Shown: positions 19,030-31,700 of the stretch, piece by piece
How positions within the stretch are numbered: the first letter of the stretch is position 1
Layout of the letters: each line of letters opens with the position of its first letter
Origin: Chionoecetes opilio
Lineage: Eukaryota; Arthropoda; Malacostraca; Decapoda; Majidae
Direction: 5' to 3'
Assembly: GCA_016584305.1 (NCBI GenBank)
Contig: JACEEZ010022894.1
Location: forward strand, 615,084-679,083
DNA length: 64,000 nt
Position numbers and translations under genes: made by a program
Notes under the pieces: generated by a model
Told to the model about the DNA's origin: nothing
Databases searched by the model: none
What the model saw: only the letters and a program-made list of their open reading frames with translations

Positions 19030-19480
19030 TGAATGTGATGCTGGCAGAGGAAGGACGGGAAAATGGAACCCCGAGTTTTAGTTTTGTTTCCCTTTTTTGC
19101 TTCTCCCGACAGGTTCAGTACATGTATGGGAGAGCGTCGAACCCAAAAAACTATTGAGTTTTCGGCTCTTCGCTTGGTGACTCTGACTCCCAACTCAAGT
19201 TCAAGCTCAAGCGGCACAACAAATTCACAACAGTGGGGTGCCTGACACTGCTGACAGCCTACAGGGCCACAGGTGCGTTGTTGGGTTGGTATAGTTGTCC
19301 TGTTTGAAGCTAGTGAACATAGTTTACTGTTAAGTAATGAAGGTGGAATGCTCGAGATATTTAGAACTGTGCGCTAAGTTGGGTAATACTGCAGTTTAAT
19401 AGGTAAACTTGGTAGAGTCCTTTCCGATGTAGTTATCTGACTAGCTTCACCCGCCCGATTAGCTTCCCTATAGGTAAAAG
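19030..19480. other. Nothing recognised
   Basis: Includes a short Ser-rich open frame at 19063-19245 without family resemblance. No inverted or tandem repeat seen. Confidence 0.35.
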
Positions 19481-19531
19481 GTAAGGAGGGGGGCATACGC
19501 TATGCTGCGCGTGGCCATCGGTGCTCATCTC

Positions 19532-19750
19532 GGTAATAATGGAGGAGAGTTTCACGTCGTTTTCAGAGACACCAACTATTTTTTCTTGGCCTACAATAGG
19601 TGCTTGTTCTAATGGTGCTTGTATTATTTTGCGCAAACCAAAAAAAAAATGAAACCTAACCTAACCTTATATTTTATTAAAACCTAACCTAACCTTATAG
19701 GTTTTAAAGAAACCTAACCTAACCTTAACCACAAAATATATATATATGTA

Positions 19751-19781
<31 letters not shown>

Positions 19782-19850
19782 CTATTGTAGGCTAAGAAAA
19801 AATAGTTGGTGTCTCTGAAAACGACCGTGAAACTCTTGTCCATTATAACC
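19532..19850. mobile_element. 319-bp TIR element with 8-bp target duplication
   Basis: CTCATCTC is duplicated exactly at 19524-19531 and 19851-19858. Inverted ends of about 75 bp include TTTCACG.TCGTTTTCAGAG and ACACCAACTATTTTTTC. The centre has three CCTAACCTAACC blocks, an AT microsatellite and a T run. The 8-bp target suggests a hAT-type element. Confidence 0.88.
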
Positions 19851-19928
19851 CTCATCTCCGTGTCATTAGCCCTTTGAGCCTGTGGTGGGTGAGGACCCGT
19901 TACCCCGGGACACAAGGCTAGTGTGACA

Positions 19929-20885
19929 GGTAACAGGAAGGTTCGACGGAATGCGTTTTCGACGACACCGTCGAAACCTCCAACTTAGTGCATCGTGGAC
20001 CCTTCCAAGTCAACGCCGCCAAACCCTCTCATTCATTCCCTTCATAATATTTTAGATCTTTCTGTAGGGGTAGCACGCTCGGTTCACAACCGAGAAGTTC
20101 TGGGTTCGATCCCCGGGCGGAGCGGAAACAGTTGGGCTGTTTCCTTAAAACCCGAGCCCCTGTCCACCCAGCAGTGAATGGGTGCCGGGTGTTAGCCGGG
20201 GGTTTGTGACCCGCCTCCCGGGGTGCTGGCTTCGGCCAACACTATAAGCACTAGCAGACAGCTCTCTCTCCTCCAAGGAAGAGGAGAGCTGTCTGGTTAC
20301 AGTGGAGATCCATCTCAGCTGCGTCGATAACTGACGAAATTCTTCAAAACAAACAAACAAACAAAATATCGTTGATATAAATGAAAATACGTATTTGTAA
20401 ACAATATTTAACATTTAACACTTACAACAACTTTAACACTTGTTTCCCCACAAACTTATGAGGTGCTGAGGTGCTGTTTTCTGTAGTCTAATTTACTGTG
20501 ACCATCAGGAGGGAACTGATTTAGCCTGAGGATAAAGCCGCACAAACAGTACTGTTGTTCATTGTATATTAGTCTTTATTGCTAATTGATTTTATTAAAT
20601 ACAATATTAATGATAGGCAAACCAAGTTTGATAGGTGTTACCACGTTAGGCTGGGAAACAACGAAAGATATAGGGGGATCTTGGCTGTATATACTTTTCA
20701 CTTTAATTTTTTTTGGCAATGATCTAGTAACTTTGTATTTTATATTAATCCTCTCAATGACAAAATACCTTTATATTTTACTCTATGATAGACATACGTA
20801 TAGACATATTGGAAGTTTCGACGGTACCGTCGAAACCTCCATTTTCTACCGTCGAAAGTGCATTCCGTCGAAACTTCCTGTAATC
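19929..20885. mobile_element. 957-bp TIR element with 8-bp target duplication
   Basis: GTGTGACA is duplicated exactly at 19921-19928 and 20886-20893. Ends are AACAGGAAGGTTCGACGGAA and an inverse with few mismatches. Subterminal repeats of CCGTCGAAACCTCC occur near both ends. No transposase is seen; a tRNA-SINE sits inside. Confidence 0.85.
20060..20300 (+). mobile_element. tRNA-derived SINE
   Basis: Head with A box TAGCACGCTCGG and B box GGTTCGATCCCCGGG. Body contains CCCAGCAGTGAATGGGT. Same family as 15-180. Nested in the TIR element 19929-20885. Confidence 0.75.
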
Positions 20886-20934
20886 GTGTGACATCTAGGT
20901 TACCACAGTTACCTTCCCTGGAAGGTAACTGTGA

Positions 20935-21500
20935 CCTGGAACTTCCACTCTAACAGCTCTTCCCAATGCCTCTCCACTTCTCTCCTCTTCATGTGCTCAA
21001 ATCACTTCAATCTCCTTACTTGCAGCACTGTACTCGGCTTCATCAATCCGCATCTTCTTGCCACTTCATCTCTCCATGTGATCCCAGCCATGTACCTCAA
21101 CATTCTCCATTCACAACCAACCAACACATCCTCCAATTTCTTCGTCAAAGCCCATGTCTCAGAACCATACAGCAATACTGATCTTATACATGCTTCAAAT
21201 ACTCTTCCTCTGTTTTTCAGTGGAATACTCTTGTTTATCAGCAGTCCCGCCATCTCTGCACTTCATCCATGTAGTTGCTATCTGAGTTCTTACTGCTCTC
21301 TCCATTCCACCCTCACTGTCTAACATGTCACCAAGATAACAAAACTGTTTCACTTCATCTACATCTATTACATCACCATTCACTTCTATAGTTTCTACCT
21401 CTTCCTCTTTTGGCAGTCCCCCTTCATTGATTCTTCTTACACACGCTGGGCAGAAGAAATACAACTGGACTGAACTACCAGCTTCAATAAAGGTAAAAAT
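20935..21500 (-). mobile_element. LINE reverse-transcriptase C-terminal fragment
   Basis: Read downward: EVKQFCYLGDMLDSEGGMER, a frameshift near 21250, then MAGLLINKSIPLKNRGRVFE, VLLYGSETWALTKKLEDVL and RMLRYMAGITW. These are the standard thumb and post-thumb motifs of non-LTR reverse transcriptases. Confidence 0.8.
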
Positions 21501-21551
21501 ATTCAACCATGTCCATGTAGCACTTTGTTCCGTTTATGATAGAACCAAACA

Positions 21552-24500
21552 TGGAGGAAATGGTGGTTTGGCCTTGGGTAGGAAATGGTGGTTGGGCCTT
21601 GGGTAGGAAATGGAGGTTAGGCCTTGGGTAGGAATTGGTGGTTGGGCTTTGGGTAGGAAATGGTGGTTGGGCCTTGGGTAGGAAATGGTGGTTGGGCCTT
21701 GGGTAGGATGTGGTGGTTGGGCCTTGGGTAGGAAATGGCAGTTGGGCCTTGGGTAGGAAATGGTGGTTGGGCCTTGGGTAGGAAATGGCAGTTGGGCCTT
21801 GGGTAGGAAATGGTGGTTGGGCCTCGGGTAGGAAATGGCAGTTGGGCCTTGGGTAGGAAATGGTGGTTGGGCCTTGGGTAGGAAATGGTGGTTGGGCCTT
21901 GGGTAGGATTAGTGGTTGGGCCTTGGGTAGGAATTGGTGGTTGGGCCTTGGGTAGGAAATGGTGGTTGGGCCTTGGGTAGGAAATGGTGGTTGGGCCTTG
22001 GGTAGGAAATGGTGGTTGGGCCTTGGGTAGGAATTGGTGGTTGGGCCTTGGGTAGGAAATGGTGGTTGGGCCTTGGGTAGGAAGTGGTGGTTGGGCCTTG
22101 GGTAGGAAATGGTGGTTGGGCCTTGGGTAGGAAGTGGTGGTTGGGCCTTGGGTAGGAAATGGTGGTTGGGCCTTGGGTAGGAAATGGTGGTTGGGCCTTG
22201 GGTAGGAAATGGTGGTTGGGCCTTGGGTAGGAATTGGTGGTTGGGCCTTGGGTAGGAAATGGTGGTTGGGCCTTGGGTAGGAAGTGGTGGTTGGGCCTTG
22301 GGTAGGAAATGGTGGTTGGGCCTTGGGTAGGATGTGGTTGGGCCTTGGGTAGGAAATGATGGTTGGGCCTTGGGTAGGAATTGGTGGTTAGGCCTTGGGT
22401 AGGAAATGGTTGGGCCTTGGGTAGGAAATGGTGGTTGGGCCTTGGGTAGGAAATGGTGGTTGGGCCTCGGGTAGGAAATGGCAGTTGGGCCTTGGGTAGG
22501 AAATGGAGGTTGGGCCTCGGGTAGGAAATGGTTGGGCCTTGGGTAGGAAATGGTTGGGCCTTGGGTAGGAAATGGTGGTTGGGCCTTGGGTAGGAAATGG
22601 TGGTTGGGCCTCGGGTAGGAAATGGTTGGGCCTTGGGTAGGAAATGGTTGGGCCTTGGGTAGGAAATGGTGGTTGGGCCTCGGGTAGGAAATGGTGGTTG
22701 GGCCTTGGGTAGGAAATGGTGGTTGGGCCTTGGGTAGGAAATGGTTGGGCCTTGGGTAGGAAATGGTGGTTGGGCCTCGGGTAGGAAATAGGAGTTGGGC
22801 CTTGGGTAGGAAATGGTGGTTGGGCCTCGGGTAGGAAATGGTGGTTGGGCCTTGGGTAGGAAATGGTGGTTGGGCCTTGGGTAGGAAATGGTGGTTGGGC
22901 CTTGGGTAGGAAATGGTGGTTGGGCCTCGGGTAGGAAATGGTGGTTGGGCCTCGGGTAGGAAATGGTGGTTGGGCCTTGGGTAGGAAATGGTGGTTGGGC
23001 CTTGGGTAGGAAGTGGTGGTTGGGCCTTGGGTAGGAAATGGTGGTTGGGCCTTGGTAGGAAGTGGTGGTTGGGCCTTGGGTAGGAAATGGTGGTTGGGCC
23101 TTGGGTAGGATGTGGTTGGGCCTTGGGTAGGAAATGATGGTTGGGCCTTGGGTAGGAATTGGTGGTTAGGCCTTGGGTAGGAATTGGTGGTTGGGCCTCG
23201 GGTAGGAATTGGTGGTTAGGCCTTGAGTAGGAAATGGTTGGGCCTTGGGTAGGATGTGGTTGGGCCTTGGGTAGGAAATGGTGGTTGGGCCTTGGGTAGG
23301 AAATGGTTGGGCCTTGGGTAGGAAATGGTGGTTGGGCCTTGGGTAGGAAATGGCGGTTGGGCCTCGGGTAGGAAATGGTTGGGCCTTGGGTAGGAGATGG
23401 TTGGGCCTTGGGTAGGAAATGGTTGGGCCTTGGGTAGGAAATGGTTGGGCCTTGGGTAGGAAATGGTGGTTGGGCCTCGGGTAGGAAATGGCAGTTGGGC
23501 CTTGGGTAGGAAATGGTGGTTGGGCCTTGGGTAGGAAATGGCAGTTGGGCCTTGGGTAGGAAATGGTGGTTGGGCCTCGGGTAGGAAATGGTGGTTGGGC
23601 CTCGGGTAGGAAATGGCAGTTGGGCCTTGGGTAGGAAATGGTGGTTGGGCCTTGGGTAGGATGTGGTTGGGCCTTGGGTAGGAAATGGTGGTTGGGCCTT
23701 GGGTAGGAAATGGTGGTTGGGCCTTGGGTAGGAAGTGGTGGTTGGGCCTTGGGTAGGAAATGGTGGTTGGGCCTCGGGTAGAAAATGGTGGTTGGGCCTT
23801 GGGTAGGAAATGGTGGTTGGGCCTTGGGTAGGAAATGGTAGTTGGGCCTTGGGTAGGAAATGGTGGTTGGGCCTTGGGTAGGAAATGGCAGTTGGGCCTT
23901 GGGTAGGAAATGGTGGTTGGGCCTCGGGTAGGAAATGGCAGTTGGGCCTTGGGTAGGAAATGGCAGTTGGGCCTTGGGTAGGAAATGGCAGTTGGGCCTT
24001 GGGTAGGAAATGGTGGTTGGACCTTGGGTAGGAAATGGTGGTTGGGCATCGGGTAGGAAATGGAGGTTGGGCCTTTGGGTAGGAAATGGTGGTTGGGCCT
24101 TGGGTAGGAAATGGTGGTTGGGCCTTGGGTAGGAAATGGTGGTTGGGCCTTGGTAGGAAATGGTGGTTGGGCCTTGGGTAGGAAATGGTGGTTGGGCCTT
24201 GGGTAGGAAATGGAGGTTGGGCCTTGGGTAGGAAATGGTGGTTGGGCCTTGGGTAGGAAATGGTGGTTGGGCCTTGGGTAGGAAATGGAGGTTGGGCCTT
24301 GGGTAGGAAATGGTGGTTGGGCCTTGGGTAGGAAATGGCAGTTGGGCCTTGGGTAGGAAATGGTGGTTGGGCCTTGGGTAGGAAATGGTGGTTGGGCCTT
24401 GGGTAGGAAATGGTGGTTGGGCCTCGGGTAGGAAATGGAGGTTGGGCCTTGGGTAGGAAATGGTGGTTGGGCATCGGGTAGGAAATGGAGGTTGGGCCTT

Positions 24501-24700
24501 GGGTAGGAAATGGTGGTTGGGCCTTGGGTAGGAAATGGTGGTTGGGCCTTGGGTAGGAAATGGCAGTTGGGCCTTGGGTAGGAATTGGTGGTTGGGCCTT
24601 GGGTAGGAATTGGTGGTTGGGCCTTGGGTAGGAAATGGTGGTTGGGCCTTGGGTAGGAAATGGTGGTTGGGCCTCGGGTAGGAAATGGCAGTTGGGCCTC
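21552..24700. repeat. 25-bp satellite, about 126 copies
   Basis: Unit TTGGGCCTTGGGTAGGAAAT plus GGTGG (25 bp). A 21-bp variant lacks four bases (AAATGGTTGGG). Common point variants are CTCGGG, AATGGCAG and GAAGTGG. One strand is G-rich. The minus strand has no stop in any frame, so an open frame of 1100 codons results. It lies about 1 kb upstream of INTS15 exon 1. Confidence 0.97.
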
Positions 24701-25254
24701 AAGTGCAGCGTCAGTCTCAAAAATACTTGCGGAATTTTTTTGACGTAAATACAGCAGAGTCTTTTGTATTGCCAAGACAGCTTCAATGAAATAAGTGTTT
24801 CTATTCCACATTTCCCTGTGCTTCCTACACCCCCCCACTACCAAGTTACTACATGTCTGTTGGGAGAGGAGGTGACAGCTTGCCTCTTCTATACGACTAT
24901 ACGTATTACCATAGTGAGTAAACGGGGCATTCTCCCCAATTAATAATATCGTTTTATAAGTATCTGGAGGATTCTGTAAAAGTCTAGAAGATAATTGACC
25001 TTTAGTGTTAGTTAGTTAGTTAGACCTTGGTGGGAAAGGACTCTAGACAATATCAAACTAAATGTTAATAGAATTGATTTTGTTTTGTTCTTTGTGATCT
25101 GATATTTTTTTTTTGGGTAAAGCCACTTATTGTTTGTCAACTTAAATACCTTAGCACTAAACAAAACAAGAGGATGTCAATAGTGTGTGATTGTGTTGGT
25201 AATTGTGACCCACATGCGACTGATTACCTACTTCTGTAATTGGCAATTTTCTTC
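24701..25254. other. Nothing recognised
   Basis: Includes TTAGTTAGTTAG near 25010. No coding or repeat structure beyond that. Confidence 0.35.
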
Positions 25255-25619
25255 ACACTGCTGTATAACCCTGAATGTCTAGATAAGGGATACAATAAAG
25301 GAGATGTAGGAAAAGTTCTTACGGCTAGTAATCAGGGTAGAACAAGAAGTAACGGATTCAATCTACAAAAGCGTAGATTTAATTAAAAAGGAAATAGGGA
25401 AAAAAACTGGTTCACAAATAGGGTGGTGAATTATTGGAATGGACTCAGTCGTCAGGTGGTCAGTGCGTTGTCAATAGGGAGCTTTAAAAGCAGTCTGGAT
25501 AAATTCATGGATGAGAATGAAAGGTGGATGTAGGTAGTGTTGAGTAACAGGAACTACCACGTGTAGGTCTCGCGGCCTCTTGTAGCTTCCTTATTTTCTT
25601 ATATTCTTATGTTCTTATG
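25255..25619 (+). mobile_element. CR1-like LINE 3' end next to INTS15 exon 1
   Basis: Encodes the CR1-type tail (GDVGKVLTASNQGRTRSNGF, NWFTNRVVNYWNGLS region) followed by the conserved 3' UTR block and TTCTTATGTTCTTATG. It ends 20 nt before the acceptor-like GTCTGCAG at 25632-25639. Confidence 0.85.
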
Positions 25620-25643
25620 AGGTGTGCCTTTGTCTGCAGGAAC

Positions 25644-25716
25644 ATGTCCGTTGACCTGAGTGAGCTGAAGCGCAGTGACTTCCCGTCATGCGTGAGGAAG
25701 GGACTCTGCCGACTAG
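25644..25716 (+). CDS. INTS15: INTS15 coding exon 1
   Basis: MSVDLSELKRSDFPSC, ending CTAG|GTGAGG in phase 1. The first ATG after the acceptor-like CTGCAG at 25639 is used. A non-coding exon probably lies further upstream, with the 25-bp satellite and CR1 tail between. Confidence 0.8.
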
Positions 25717-28700
25717 GTGAGGGATGTGGGTTTGCCTTGTCCTTCCCTCTTCTTTATATTATCCACAATTTGACTAGGCACATATGTTGCAGTACCTTCA
25801 AAATTGAGGCTTTTTGGTAGGCTTGCTAGGTCAGACTACATTCTTCCTCCACCTCCTCCTCCTCCTCCTCTACATCTCACTGTTTTTGTTTACTCTTTAC
25901 TATTTTGTTTACTTTCTGATCTCTTGAAATAGAAAAATCCCTGCCCTTCCCTAGTAGCTTCAGGGCACTCTGTCTCAGGCATCCCAGTAAGACTCTCCCC
26001 CTCCTATTTGTACATTGAAGGCCACTCACTTCCTTATTTTCTTATTTTCTTATGTTCTAATTAGTGTGGGTGAGAGGGAATGCCTTGCTGCACTGGTGGA
26101 CTAACGTAAAAGCATTTTTTTCCCAGAGGAAGTGTTGCGCATGCCTCACGTGCCCCACCACCATGACCTGCAGCAACACATCATTGACCAGTTTGTGTTC
26201 TGCTGCCGCGACTCCTCCTCCTCCAAGATAAGGGTGAGTCCTCGGCCCTCCACTACCAACACCCTCCAATAAGGAACATTCTGAAAAGCCAGATGTCTCT
26301 AGCGCTGTCACTTCCTCTGCACTTTGAGCCTGAATGATCTATCAATTACCGTAAATTCCCTGTGCTTCTTCGGGGCATATCAGAATTACACTTCAATACA
26401 AAAACTGAAACAGTTCTTAATAAATATGTAGTGTAGTGTTTAGTGTAGTTTAGTCAAATTCAAAAGAAATGACAGCGCTAGAAACACCTGGTGGCGTTAG
26501 CTTTGAAAGGTCCCCCTAGGTCCTCTATACGTTTTGTTAGGTCATCATCATATGCCTCATTATCAACATTATAGCATGCCATTATAGCTCCACCATCATT
26601 GCCATCTCCCATTTCATTAAAGAACATAACCAGTTACTCTGCATAAGGTTTTAGACCCCATGAATGGTATTTATAATAAGACTATGTATGACATTCATAA
26701 AATATGCCATAATTTTTGTCATGATGAATAATCACTCACAAGATCTGTGATGAAAACTATACCGGCACGGCCCAGGCAGTACTCTTGATCAGTTCCTCGT
26801 CACCGAGTTCATTGAGAACGTCTCCTGGCTCTAAAATGTCTGGGCTGGCGCTCTCGGAGGTGTGGTGGTGCTGCCTTGTTTATGTTTGTCATACAGGGCG
26901 CTATGGGAGCTCGAACCTCCCGTAGCGGTATGTGGGGTTTTATGATGAACATAGCATATTTATGAGTGTTTTGTGGACCTTATGAGTAAATTCCTCCATT
27001 TTGTTTCCTTATGACCAGCATAAGAGACAATGACGGCTTTATAAATACCACCCCAGTGTGTCAAGATATACTATATATTTTTTTCTCATCATAAGGGACT
27101 GGCCAACGGCAGAAAGAAATGGGAACAAACAGCCTGGTAATTGCCAGTTCCTATAAAGCAGACAGTAAAGGACTTTAAAGTAGTCGTCCAGACCCATTTT
27201 TTTTTTGCCGAATTATGTTGAATGTACATTCAAAACACCTAATCCACCAAAAATAATTGATTTCCAGGCCTTATTTCCGTAAAAACACGACTTTTGTAAA
27301 AAGCGCGCGAAAAAAAAAATCTTCCCTCCAACAGGGCTACGACTGTTATTGATGACGTCAGAACAGGGACGCCCGCAGACACTCTGTCTGACACCTGTCG
27401 GCAAATGTTATGATGAGCGATTGTACTTCGGTGTCAGACAGTGAATCTGTCGCTGTGACAGATTTAGAGTACGATGCTCAATCTGACACCGAAAGAAATG
27501 ACGCTGGTCGCATATACTATGAGGAAAACGAACCTCAGATTGTCATGGGATCCTATATGTTTTGAGCCGAGTTACGAGGTGGATGAACAGGTGTCTCTTT
27601 ATCTTTCTTTATCTGTCTCTTTATCTTGGCAGGAGGGATGAAGATGTGCACTCGCGCGTATGTCCCCCGGTTGAAATTATGAATTATTTAATCATAATTT
27701 CTACTAGTTATGGAAAATTACAGTATCTTATAAGTTTTAACTACACAATCGATATTAATAAACGGCTGTTATTTACCAAATAAGCAGTACATGAGAACAG
27801 CAGGGCTGTCATAAGCAATAATGTCAAGGGCTACTTGGCATTATGTCGGCGAGGGAGAGGCAAGGTGGTAGGGATGGGTGCCGTGCGAGGCTACACCCAG
27901 CTGTGTCCCTCCTTCTCCCGCCCAGATTAGCGACAGTGTTTAGTTTGAGAGAGTTAAAATTATGACTTATTTAGTATCAATTTGGAGAGAAATAAGCTGT
28001 AGACAGTGTTGTACGCTTACGGTAATGTGGAGTATTATTCTGGATATGGGGTTCTGGATATGGGGATTATTTACGGATCGTGGTCATCTCTGAAATTATG
28101 AACATTAGTTTAATTATGATTGTTACAAATTAGGGAGCATTACAGTATCTTATAACGAGACAAAGATTCATTAAATTTACTGATAAGCATTACGTGAAGA
28201 CAGCATAGCTGAATTTGACACACTAATACTGAAACAATGCTACGTGGCAACGTCTACAGCTGAATGTCAGTAATCTCCCGGCAGCTCGATCTACTTACTC
28301 TTACGTACTGTCTCTTGTCATCATGACTTACCTTAATGTTGTGATGATCACATCAAGTGTTCAAAGTGGCCACTATCAGCTTCAATACACAGTTGCGCTC
28401 GCTGAAGTATGGAATGAACACTTTTTCTTAGAATTTCTGGCTTGTTCTTGATGTGCTGTGAAGCTGCCATTATTCTCTCCAGAAGTTCTTGCTTGTTGTC
28501 ACTTTTCTTATTGTATACATGTGATTTCATGTCTCCCCAGAGATAAAAATGCAGTGGTGTTAGGTCTGGTGATCTGGCAGGCCATGGGTGTGGTCCTCCC
28601 CGGCCTATCCACCGTCCAGGAAATGCTTGGTCAAGATGCTGCCTTCGCTTTGCTTACTGAAGTGTGGTGGGTGCCCCGTCATGCTGAATACTAGTCGGCG

Positions 28701-31700
28701 CCGTGGGGCCCGGGGGAACTCTAGGAGTGAGGGGAGGTGATCTATCAAAAAGTTAGCATAAATATCCCCGTTAATGCGATCTTGAAAGATGTGTGGGCCA
28801 ATCAAGTGCTCACCAATCATGCCACACCAGACATTAATAGAAAATCTTTTGCTGGAAATTACTTTCTACCATCTTGTGAGGATTCTCCTTTTATCACCAT
28901 GTTCATTTTGAGCATTATGCATTCCGGCACGGGTAAATGTGGCCTCATCGTGAACAAAATATATTTCCACAGCTGGGAATTTGCTTGTAGCGATTTACAA
29001 AACTCCAATCGCCTCACTGAATCTCCATCCTGAAGATGTTGAACCTTGTGCAGATGATATGGATGAAGACCTTCTTTTCTCAGCACCCTCCATTCTTTCA
29101 TGTGAGAAACTCCAAGTCGGAGGGAAATTCTTCTTGTGCTTATGTCTGGGCTTTTTTCCGCTGCATGAAGAAATCTGCCTCACCTTTCCATGTTCCCCTA
29201 TCCTTTCAGCTGTTGCACCCATTCCAGGGAAAGATCCTTTGTCACGAAGGTGTTGAAATACCCTGTAAAATGCTCGAACATTGGGACATTTTCTGTTGGG
29301 GTATCTTCTTCTGTATTCCTGTACGGCAGCATTTGCACTTCCATTGCAGAACCCGTAGATAAACACCATATCCGCATACTCCACGTTACTGTAAGAGTAC
29401 GGCATTGTCCGCAGAGTTCACTCTCTCAAACTAAACACTGCCACTAATCTGGGCGGGAGAAGGAGGGACACAGCTGATGTAGCCTCGCACGGCACCCCAT
29501 CCCTACCCACCTTGCCTCTTTTCTCGCCGACATAATGCCAAGTAGCCCTTTACATTATTGCTTATGCAGCCCTGCTGTTCTCATGTACTGCTTATTTGGT
29601 AAATAACAGCCGTTTTTTTAAAATCGATTGTGTAGTTAAAACTTATAAGATACTGTAATTGTCCATAACTAGTAGAAATTATGATTAAATAATTCATAAT
29701 TTCACCGGGGGGCATACGCACGAGTGCACATCTCATCCCTCCTGCCTCCCGCTAGCCGTGAGTTACATGATGGCCGCGGTAATTCTTTCTCACTCCATGT
29801 CACGTAAAGGAAGCTTCAGAAAGCATATGGGTATAGAGCATTTTGTTCTTAGAATAATTAGGTCTATCTCCTGTATCAACATTTGCATAAACTCGTGTTA
29901 CACCCTGTATTTATCTCTGTGTTTACGTGTCTCTCTGATCAGCGCGGGAAGATGAGCCTCCCTGATGCTACGTCACCGAGCCTGAGCGTCTGCAAACCTT
30001 GAGAGCATTTTGAAAACTCGGGGAATTTGCAGATTTTTATTGCGGATTATTTCAAAACGGCTGACTGATAACAAAAAGTGACGACGTATTGTTGATATAC
30101 TCGTTAATGGCTATGATTTGATTGCATTAAATCAGGAATGATGAAATGGTCTGGACGATTACTTTAAGATCTAAGTCGTAGGAAGATGGAAAAATAGAAA
30201 CGGGAAGAGGTCCACAGTTTACCACTGAAAGGAATGATGGAATGAAGATGCTGGATAACTCTTGCATTAGTAAGGGACAGAATAGGGGTGAGGATGAGTA
30301 GAAGTCTTGTGCAGGGAAACTGCGGGAGGGGGGGGAGGCATGGTACAGGCAAAGATGGGGCATACGCTGTGCTGCGCGTGGCCTTTGGTGCTCATCTCCG
30401 TGGCATTAGCCCTTTGAGCTTGTGGTGGGTGAAGACCCGTTACCCCGGGACACAGGGCTAGTGTGATATTCGGGTTACCACAATACCTTCCCCAGGTTAC
30501 CCCAGGTATCCACCCATTTTTTCATTTTTCAACCCCGAAAGGAAGGAAGAACAGCTGGTTTGGCTGGTAGCTGACTTCTCCTGGCACGGATTTGAACCAG
30601 GGCCTGCAGATTCGTAGCCAGGCACGCTAGCCACTGCCCCCACGGAAAAGGGGGCTGCATTTTAGCAAATTCAGAAAAAGCGTTCATAAAATAAGGTAAA
30701 GAAAAAAAAGAGAAAATTGTGGCAGGTTTTGAGAGATTGAAGCAGAAATTTAAAGGGGAGGGGAGTTAATGGGTAAAATTTTTTGACTCCACCCTGTTTA
30801 GGGCTGTTGGGGGGTCCCCCCAAAACATTGAGACATACCCTACAGGGGCAGATAGGGCCCCTGTACAGAGCAACAACTGGGGGGAAGAGAAAAAAAATTT
30901 TATGCAAAATCCAGAAAAACCTGAATTTCATAAAATCTGATTTAGCAAGATTAAAAGGTAAAGAGGGGGGCATACGAAAAAGCTGCGCAGGGGCCCTCGG
31001 TGCTCATCTCCGTGCTTAGCTCTTGAGCCTGGGGTGGGTGACAATCCGCTATTTCCTGGACCAGGGCTAGTTGACATCCGGGTTACCACATTCCAAATTT
31101 ACCACGTTACCTTCCCCGGTTTCCCCGGGGCCCCATTTTTCGACCAACCCCCAAAAGGAAGGGATAACAGCTGCCGGGGCGGCCCCACCCCCCGGGCCTG
31201 GATTCGATCCCGGCCTTAGATTGGTACCAAAGGCGCCTAGCCACTACAAAATAGAGGCACAGTTTTGCAAGATTGAATGTAAATTTTCCCAATTGTGGTT
31301 TTTAGTATATAAAAACTCAACATATTTTTTTTAGAAGAGGAAGACAGTTGATGTCGTTGAAGAAGAGGGGTTGTTGTCGGGTAGGTTTTTTGAGTAGATA
31401 GGTGAAAAATTGGGGGTTTTTTGGGAACTTAAACAAATAAATTTTGTTTTTGCCCCAATCAAAATTAAGAAGATCAGAAGTTAGGCTGAACTTCCATCAG
31501 AAATCTTAAAAAAGGGAAAAGATTGTGTAGAAAAGTGGAGGGGCTGGATATTCCGCCATAAATAAAATCAAAATATTTTTTTGGGGGGGGTAGCGAGGGG
31601 TTAGCGTCTCCGACGGGCGTCCTCGGTGAACCCGAGTTCGATCCCCGACGAAACCAAACCTTTCGCACCCTCGAGTGGCCCAAACACCCACTTTTCCTGC

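Larger units (their letters stand above)
19480..20935 (-). mobile_element. SINE interrupted by two TIR elements
   Basis: The pieces 19480-19531, 19859-19920 and 20894-20935 together match the SINE at 30355-30650 (GGCATACGCT, TGCTGCGCGTGGCC, CCCGTTACCCCGGGACACA, GGTTACCACA). The gaps are two separate TIR elements with 8-bp target duplications. Confidence 0.8.
27179..30163. mobile_element. piggyBac-like element copy 1, with nested element
   Basis: Inverted ends AGTAGTCGTCCAGACC and AGTAATCGTCCAGACC are flanked by TTAA at 27175-27178 and 30164-30167. TTAA targeting is the hallmark of piggyBac. A 51-aa frame starts near the left end. A mariner-like element of 2.1 kb fills the middle. A second copy is at 32734-35267. 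Confidence 0.8.

Noticed and set aside
21484..24786. Open frame of 1100 codons on the minus strand (Pro/His/Phe-rich repeats) and a 542-codon partner
   Set aside because: Pure 25-bp satellite. The unit has no stop in any minus-strand frame, and 25 is not a multiple of three, so the 25-residue period is only the DNA unit read in three frames.
26889..26917. Hairpin CGCTATGGGAG..CTCCCGTAGCG as a microRNA or tRNA-like gene
   Set aside because: The stem is only about 11 bp with no extended arms; it lies inside a MITE-like repeat.
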